A DNA stretch of 10,281 bases from Limnohabitans sp. Lineage in GTDB: Bacteria > Pseudomonadota > Gammaproteobacteria > Burkholderiales > Burkholderiaceae_C. Both the position numbers and the translations under genes were made by a program. Positions 6,156 to 10,281 of the stretch are shown one piece after another (the first letter of the stretch is position 1; each line of letters opens with the position of its first letter). Location of the stretch: the NCBI GenBank assembly GCA_018883305.1, contig VEQI01000087.1:1-10281 (forward strand). The letters are read 5' to 3'. The notes under the pieces are model-generated. The model saw only the letters and a list, made by a program, of their open reading frames with translations. It was not told where the DNA came from and ran no database searches.

Positions 6156-7120
6156 AGCCCAGCACGTTTCGGCAAGAGGTGCTGTGGGGCTTGGTGGTGC
6201 TGGCCGCCCTGGTGGCTTTGCCCATGGTGTTTTCCTCCCGCGTCCTGCTGGACTTTGTGATCCGGCTGGCGGCCTTTGGCATCTTTGCCACCTCGCTCAA
6301 CATTCTGGTGGGTTATGGCGGCATGGTGTCCTTTGGACATGCCATGTTTTTTGGTGGCGGCGCTTATGCTTTTGCGCTCACGTTGCAGAAAACGGGGTTG
6401 GGCATTCCCGCGGCCATGGCTGTGGCGATCGTCTTCTCTGCCCTGGTGGCGTTGGTGGTGGGCGCCATCTGTGTGCGCCTGAAGGAGATTTATTTCTCCT
6501 TCCTCACGCTGGCATTCCAGATGCTGCTGCACAGCATCATCCTCACCTGGACCTCGCTCACCGGTGGCGACCAGGGGCTGACCGGTGGCATTCCCCGTCC
6601 ACCCTTCCTCGGGTTGAACCTGGCAGACACCACGCACCTCTACTGGTTCTCATCGTTGGTGGCGGTGGTGTGTTTTCTGTTGATGCGCTACATCCTGCAG
6701 TCGCCCTATGGTTACACCCTGCGCATGGTGCGTGACAACGCCGACCGCGCCGAGTTCCTGGGCATCAATGTGTGGCGCGTCAAGTTGTACGCCTTCATCC
6801 TGGCGGGTTGCTTTGCGGCCGTGGGCGGTGTCTTGATGTCGCTGTTTGTCTCTGGCGCGTTCCCCGACTTCAGTTACTGGACCATGTCAGGTGAGGCCGT
6901 GTTCATGATCATGATGGGTGGGGTGAATGTGTTTGTGGGTCCGTTGGTGGGGTCGGCACTGTTGCTGACCTTCAACGATGTGATCACCCGCACCACGGAG
7001 TACCACGGCCTGGCCCTGGGTGTGGTGGTGCTGATCTTCGCCTTGGGTTTCAAGCGTGGCATCACCGATTTCATCGGGCAGGGCTGGCGCTATTTGCAAC
7101 GCAGCGAGAGGTCCTCATGA
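6152..7120 (+). CDS. LivM-like ABC-transporter permease
   Basis: This 322-residue inner-membrane protein is the second half of the channel. SLNILVGYGGMVSFGHAMFFG (from about residue 47) is the LivM family signature, and MVRDNADRAEFLGINVWRVK (from about residue 192) is the coupling loop. The rest alternates hydrophobic helices and short loops. The length is typical of LivM proteins without an extended N-terminus. It overlaps the preceding permease gene by four bases and the following SDR gene by four bases (ATGA at 7117-7120), so SDR2 is made directly from the transporter message. This is strong evidence that the dehydrogenase belongs to the same function. Confidence 0.93.
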   Translation: MKPSTFRQEVLWGLVVLAALVALPMVFSSRVLLDFVIRLAAFGIFATSLNILVGYGGMVSFGHAMFFGGGAYAFALTLQKTGLGIPAAMAVAIVFSALVALVVGAICVRLKEIYFSFLTLAFQMLLHSIILTWTSLTGGDQGLTGGIPRPPFLGLNLADTTHLYWFSSLVAVVCFLLMRYILQSPYGYTLRMVRDNADRAEFLGINVWRVKLYAFILAGCFAAVGGVLMSLFVSGAFPDFSYWTMSGEAVFMIMMGGVNVFVGPLVGSALLLTFNDVITRTTEYHGLALGVVVLIFALGFKRGITDFIGQGWRYLQRSERSS

Positions 7121-7899
7121 GTGCATCCAGCGTGATTGTGGTGACCGGGGGCGCCAGCGGCATTGGCGCGGCTTGCGTCAAGCACTTCGTGCGCCGTGGT
7201 GACACCGTGGTGGTCATCGATCTGCCTGGCGCCTGGAAGCCTGAGCGCATGGGGGTTCCGGTGGCCGCCGTGTATGAAGGCGATGTGACGGATGACCAGC
7301 GGTTGCGCGAACTGGTGGACATCATCGAGCAGAAACACGGCGCTGTCACCGGGCTGATCAACTGCGCGGGCATCTTGCAGCATCGTTTGCCGCCCGAGCA
7401 ACTCACCATGACCGAATGGGACCGCGTGATCGCGGTGGATCAGCGTGGCACCTATCTGGCCAGTGTGGTGTTTGGGGAACGCATGGCCAAGCGTGGCGCG
7501 GGCGCCATCATCAACATTGCGTCCATCACCAGCACGCGCTCCGTGCCCCTGCATGCGTATGCACCAGCCAAGGCGGCGGTACTGTCCATCACCCAATGCC
7601 TGGCGGCCGAGTGGGGGCGCTCAGGCGTGCGCGTGAATGCCATTTCTCCAGGCTACACCCTCACCGAAGCCTTGCAGGCCGCGATTGATCGGGGCGACCG
7701 CAACCCGGATGACCTGACCTCCCAAGCCGCCATGGGGCGTTTGGTCGATCCGTCTGAGATTGCAGACGCCGCAGGCTTCTTGTTGTCTGACGCCGCCCGG
7801 GCCATCACCGGGATCAATTTGCCGGTGGATGCGGGCTGGCTGGCCGGTTCTACCTGGATGACGTATGGCGGTATCCCGCCTGCACGTGCACGCACCTGA
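7117..7899 (+). CDS. short-chain dehydrogenase/reductase (SDR2) embedded in the ABC operon
   Basis: This is a 260-residue classical SDR, expected to oxidise an alcohol or reduce a ketone in the cytoplasm. The cofactor motif TGGASGIG is at residues 10-17, Asp35 after the second strand favours NAD, NCAG is at 82-85, Ser136 lies in INIASIT, and Tyr148 and Lys152 form YAPAK. The position where the tetrad Asn normally sits (VNV in its neighbours) reads AVDQRGTYL, so Asp108 replaces Asn; the codon is GAT. SPG follows the active site (NAISPGYT), and the C-terminus INLPVDAG is normal, with a longer tail ending GGIPPARART. The ATG overlaps the LivM-like stop, and the LivG-like gene begins 15 bases after this stop. 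The two SDRs in the operon differ from each other and from SDR1, so they probably have different substrates or steps. The substrate is unknown. Confidence 0.9.
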   Translation: MSASSVIVVTGGASGIGAACVKHFVRRGDTVVVIDLPGAWKPERMGVPVAAVYEGDVTDDQRLRELVDIIEQKHGAVTGLINCAGILQHRLPPEQLTMTEWDRVIAVDQRGTYLASVVFGERMAKRGAGAIINIASITSTRSVPLHAYAPAKAAVLSITQCLAAEWGRSGVRVNAISPGYTLTEALQAAIDRGDRNPDDLTSQAAMGRLVDPSEIADAAGFLLSDAARAITGINLPVDAGWLAGSTWMTYGGIPPARART

Positions 7900-7914
7900 C
7901 CGAGATGGGCTCTC

Positions 7915-8670
7915 ATGCTTCGAATTGAAAATCTCCGCAAAGCCTTCGGCGGTGTGGTCGCGACCTCGGATGTCTCGATCCACTTTCCCAAGGAATCCCT
8001 GAGCGCGGTCATCGGCCCCAACGGCGCTGGCAAGACCACCTTCTTCAACCTCATTTCCGGCGCTATCCGCCCGGATGCGGGCAACATCTACCTGGATGGT
8101 GAAAACATCGTGGGGTTGTCGGGCAACGACATTGTGCGCAAAGGCATTGGGCGCGCCTTTCAGGTGGCCAAGCTGTTCAAGTCGCTCACGGTAGAAGAGT
8201 CACTGCGTGGCGCGCTCTTGTCACCGCTGGGGCGTTCTGCGCAGATGAGCGGGCGTTTCCCGTTGCCTGAAACCCGCGACCGTGCCTACGAGGTCATGGA
8301 CCAGCTGGGATTGACACCCAAGGCCAACGTCATCAGCGGCAACCTGTCCCACGGCGACCAGAAACTGCTGGACATGGCGCTGGCCCTGGTGCTCAAACCC
8401 AAGGTGTTGCTGCTGGATGAACCGGTGGCCGGCATGGGCCCCGAAGAGCGCGAGCAAATGATCGAGACGGTGCATGCCCTGTGGAAAAAAGGTGGTCTGA
8501 CCGTGGTGCTGATTGAACACGACATGGACATTGTTTTCCGGATTTCACAGCACATCCATGTGCTGTCCTACGGCAAGCTGTTGGCCGAGGGCAATGCCGA
8601 GCAGATTCGCAACAACCCGGCCGTGATTGAAGCCTACCTGGGCACACCGCGTGAGGTGCAACATGCATGA
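7915..8670 (+). CDS. LivG-like ABC-transporter ATP-binding protein
   Basis: This is a 251-residue ATPase subunit that powers transport from the cytoplasmic face. Walker A is GPNGAGKTT (34-42), the Q-loop lies in RAFQVAKLF, the ABC signature is LSHGDQ (144-149), Walker B is VLLLDEP (164-170), and the H-loop His is in IEHDM (His202). Signature residues differ from the textbook LSGGQ but retain the Ser and a central Gly. The C-terminal sequence, ending in AYLGTPREVQ, is the usual LivG tail that follows the nucleotide-binding domain. It starts 15 bases after SDR2 with only a weak ribosome binding site and overlaps the LivF-like gene by eight bases. It pairs with that second ATPase under the LivH/LivM-like permeases. 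Confidence 0.93.
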   Translation: MLRIENLRKAFGGVVATSDVSIHFPKESLSAVIGPNGAGKTTFFNLISGAIRPDAGNIYLDGENIVGLSGNDIVRKGIGRAFQVAKLFKSLTVEESLRGALLSPLGRSAQMSGRFPLPETRDRAYEVMDQLGLTPKANVISGNLSHGDQKLLDMALALVLKPKVLLLDEPVAGMGPEEREQMIETVHALWKKGGLTVVLIEHDMDIVFRISQHIHVLSYGKLLAEGNAEQIRNNPAVIEAYLGTPREVQHA

Positions 8671-9376
8671 GGACGTGCTCAAGGTCCAGGGCCTGGATGT
8701 GTTCTACGGCACCAGCCAGGTGCTGTTCAAGATGTCGCTGAGCGTGCGCAAGGGAGAGACGCTGGCGCTGCTGGGACGCAATGGCGCGGGCAAGAGCACC
8801 ACCATGAAGGCCATGGCAGGCGTCATTGCGGCGCGGCGTGGCGAAGTGTTGCTGCACGGCAAATCGGTGCTGGGGCAACCCTCGCACCGAATTGCACGTG
8901 CGGGCATCGGGTTTGTGCCCGAAGATCGGCAGATCTTTCCCGACCTGTCGGTGGAGGACAACCTGCTGATTGCCATCAAGCCCGGCGTGAATGGCGAGAA
9001 CGACTGGAGCCTGGAACGCGTGTATGACATGTTGCCGCTGCTTGCGCCCTTGAAGGACCGACTGGGCGGCCAACTCTCGGGCGGTGAGCAGCAAATGCTC
9101 ACCGTGGGGCGCGCGCTCATGGGCAACCCCAATGTGCTGTTGCTGGATGAACCCAGCGAAGGCCTGGCGCCCATCATGGTGCAAAAAATCGGCGACCTCA
9201 TCGACACGCTGCGCAAGGTGGGCACCACCATCGTGCTGGCTGAGCAAAACCTGCACTTCTGCCTGGGTCTGGCCGACCGTGCCGTGGTGATTGACAAGGG
9301 GGCCGATGTGTTCGTGGGCACCATCCGCGAACTCAACGCCGACGAAGACATCAAGCAACGTTATCTCTCGGTGTGA
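8663..9376 (+). CDS. LivF-like ABC-transporter ATP-binding protein
   Basis: This is a 237-residue ATPase, partner of the LivG-like subunit. Walker A is GRNGAGKST (38-46), GFVPEDRQIFPDLSVEDNL contains the Q-loop region typical of LivF, the signature is LSGGEQ (138-143), and Walker B is VLLLDEPSEGL (from 158). The H-loop position reads AEQN, with Gln instead of His, as is common in LivF proteins. The start at 8663 is chosen over an upstream in-frame GTG at 8627 because GAGG (8653-8656) precedes it at the right distance and the protein then begins at the normal point (VLKVQGLDVFYG). It lies eight bases inside the end of the LivG-like gene and is followed at once by SDR3. Confidence 0.93.
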   Translation: MHEDVLKVQGLDVFYGTSQVLFKMSLSVRKGETLALLGRNGAGKSTTMKAMAGVIAARRGEVLLHGKSVLGQPSHRIARAGIGFVPEDRQIFPDLSVEDNLLIAIKPGVNGENDWSLERVYDMLPLLAPLKDRLGGQLSGGEQQMLTVGRALMGNPNVLLLDEPSEGLAPIMVQKIGDLIDTLRKVGTTIVLAEQNLHFCLGLADRAVVIDKGADVFVGTIRELNADEDIKQRYLSV

Positions 9377-9378
9377 CG

Positions 9379-10122
9379 ATGACCCATGCCCAACCTCCCC
9401 ATTCCCTGGCCGGCACGCGGTTGCTGATCACCGGTGCCGCAGGCGGTGTGGGGTTGGCAACAGCGCGGTTGTGCGCCGGCTTGGGCGCCGAGTTGATCCT
9501 GACCGATCTGCACATCAGCCCGGCCCTTCAATCATTGGCTGACAGCTTGCCGCATGTGCGTGCCGTGCAGGCCTGTGATGTGTCGCAACGGCTGCAAGTG
9601 GAGGCCCTGGTCAACGCGCATCCGGAGATATCCGCCTTGATCGACACCGCCGGCATCTGCCCGTACGACGACGATTGGCTGGCCCCAGACTGGAACGAGA
9701 CGGCCTTCATGAAGGTCATGCAGGTCAACGTGCTGGGCCCCATGAACTGGGCCCGTGCGTTGTTGCCCGGCATGTTGGAACGTGGCTATGGCCGCATGGC
9801 CTTTTGTGGCTCCGTGGCGGGCTGGATGGGGGGCTTGCGCGCAGGCGCGCATTACGCGGCGTCCAAAGGCGGTGTGCATGCGCTGGTGCGCTGGCTGGCG
9901 CAGCGAGGCACCCCGCGGAATGTGATGATCAACGGCGTGGCGCCCGGGGTGATTGACACCCCCATGACCGCCGGTCACGGTTACCAGTCAGACACCCAGC
10001 CCATGAAGCGCTTTGGTCAACCGGAAGAGATTGCCCATGTGCTGTCCTTCCTGGTGTCTCCTGGGGCGTCCTTCATGGGGGGCTGCATCGTCGATGCCAA
10101 CGGTGGCATCCTGATGCGCTGA
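9379..10122 (+). CDS. short-chain dehydrogenase/reductase (SDR3), last gene of the ABC operon
   Basis: This is a 247-residue classical SDR. The cofactor motif TGAAGGVG is at residues 18-25, with Asp43 after the second strand (NAD preference). The usual NNAG segment reads DTAG (89-92), an unusual change at the strand that supports the cofactor pocket. The catalytic tetrad is complete: Asn117, Ser145, Tyr159, Lys163 (YAASK). APG after the active site and IVDANGG at the C-terminus are normal. Two starts are possible: ATG at 9379, or GTG at 9373, which overlaps the LivF-like stop (GTGA). Neither has a strong ribosome binding site; ATG is preferred, and either way the gene is coupled to the transporter. 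The acid-rich loop ICPYDDDWLAPDW after DTAG may shape the substrate site. It probably acts on the imported compound or a product; the substrate is unknown. Confidence 0.88.
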   Translation: MTHAQPPHSLAGTRLLITGAAGGVGLATARLCAGLGAELILTDLHISPALQSLADSLPHVRAVQACDVSQRLQVEALVNAHPEISALIDTAGICPYDDDWLAPDWNETAFMKVMQVNVLGPMNWARALLPGMLERGYGRMAFCGSVAGWMGGLRAGAHYAASKGGVHALVRWLAQRGTPRNVMINGVAPGVIDTPMTAGHGYQSDTQPMKRFGQPEEIAHVLSFLVSPGASFMGGCIVDANGGILMR

Positions 10123-10145
10123 CATGCTCAACGGCTTGGCACTGC

Positions 10146-10281
10146 TCACGTCGTGAGGCGAAACCCCTTGTAGTTTTCTTTGACCACCTGGTTGCAAATT
10201 TCGCTGTAGTGCCCAAACCCGCCCGCGTAGGGCATGAACACCTGCGGTTTGCCGGGCACGTTGGCGCCCAAATACCAGGAG
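10146..10281 (-). CDS. Baeyer-Villiger-type flavin monooxygenase, C-terminal fragment
   Basis: Only the last 44 residues are present; the gene continues beyond the right edge. The fragment begins SWYLGANVPGKPQVFMPYAG and continues GFGHYSEICNQVVKENYKGF. This matches the conserved C-terminal end of FAD- and NADPH-dependent Baeyer-Villiger monooxygenases (cyclohexanone and phenylacetone monooxygenase group), where SWY-GAN-PGKPR and GG-G-Y are characteristic. Such enzymes insert oxygen next to a ketone to give an ester or lactone. The stop codon lies 23 bases from the SDR3 stop, so the gene converges on the ABC operon, and no terminator hairpin is visible between them. The motifs that would prove the class (the FxGxxxHxxxWP fingerprint and the two Rossmann motifs) are outside the window. 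Confidence 0.8.
   Translation of the reverse strand, partial: SWYLGANVPGKPQVFMPYAGGFGHYSEICNQVVKENYKGFRLTT

Noticed and set aside
5852..6637. 261-residue minus-strand frame opposite the two permease genes
   Set aside because: It is antisense to clear LivH- and LivM-like proteins, low in hydrophobic structure and without a start signal.
8393..9358. 321-residue open frame on the minus strand opposite the two ATPase genes
   Set aside because: It is a shadow of two genes with complete Walker and signature motifs; its composition (His, Gln, Arg, Ala) is typical of antisense GC-rich frames.
10145..10157. Palindrome CTCACG-T-CGTGAG between SDR3 and the monooxygenase as a terminator
   Set aside because: It lies in the end of the monooxygenase coding region, has an impractically small loop, and no T tract follows on either strand.
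1..10281. CRISPR arrays, insertion sequences, integrase or transposase genes, prophage genes, riboswitches
   Set aside because: No spaced repeat array, terminal inverted repeat pair, recombinase motif or conserved riboswitch element was seen; non-coding gaps are all under 220 bases.

Overview
The window looks like the chromosome of a betaproteobacterium of the order Burkholderiales, most likely Comamonadaceae. This rests on the GC-rich codon use, the order cytochrome c1 - sspA - sspB, and a Liv-type ABC transporter whose binding protein carries a twin-arginine signal. The assignment comes from recalled gene order and protein character, not from a database search.

Layout. Positions 2-376 hold the 3' end of petC (cytochrome c1), followed by a strong intrinsic terminator. 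Next come sspA (472-1083), sspB (1097-1543) and a tRNA-Thr(UGU) gene (1570-1645) with its own terminator. This left part is conserved housekeeping DNA. From about 1683 the content changes to a catabolic and transport module: a short-chain dehydrogenase/reductase (SDR1, 1814-2566, +), an acyl-CoA dehydrogenase (2563-3738, -) whose stop codon overlaps that of SDR1, and a 219-base divergent regulatory region. A tightly packed rightward operon follows: Tat-exported substrate-binding protein, LivH-like and LivM-like permeases, SDR2, LivG-like and LivF-like ATPases, SDR3. At the right edge the C-terminus of a Baeyer-Villiger-type flavin monooxygenase runs leftward (10146-10281, -).

How the genes may work together. 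The importer is complete: binding protein, two permeases and two ATPases. Two oxidoreductases are embedded in its operon, so it is probably not an ordinary branched-chain amino acid importer. SDRs (alcohol to ketone), a Baeyer-Villiger monooxygenase (ketone to ester or lactone) and an acyl-CoA dehydrogenase (beta-oxidation) together suggest uptake and breakdown of an alicyclic, terpenoid or similar alcohol or ketone. The substrate cannot be read from the sequence.

Regulation. A near-identical 18-base inverted repeat, TTGTC-N8-GACAA, lies upstream of SDR1 (1723-1740) and upstream of the ABC operon (3816-3833). A further partial copy overlaps a plausible promoter of the ABC operon. This points to one transcription factor controlling the whole module, and that factor is not encoded in this window. 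No mobile element, CRISPR array, integrase or riboswitch was seen. No stretch longer than 300 bases lacks a gene.
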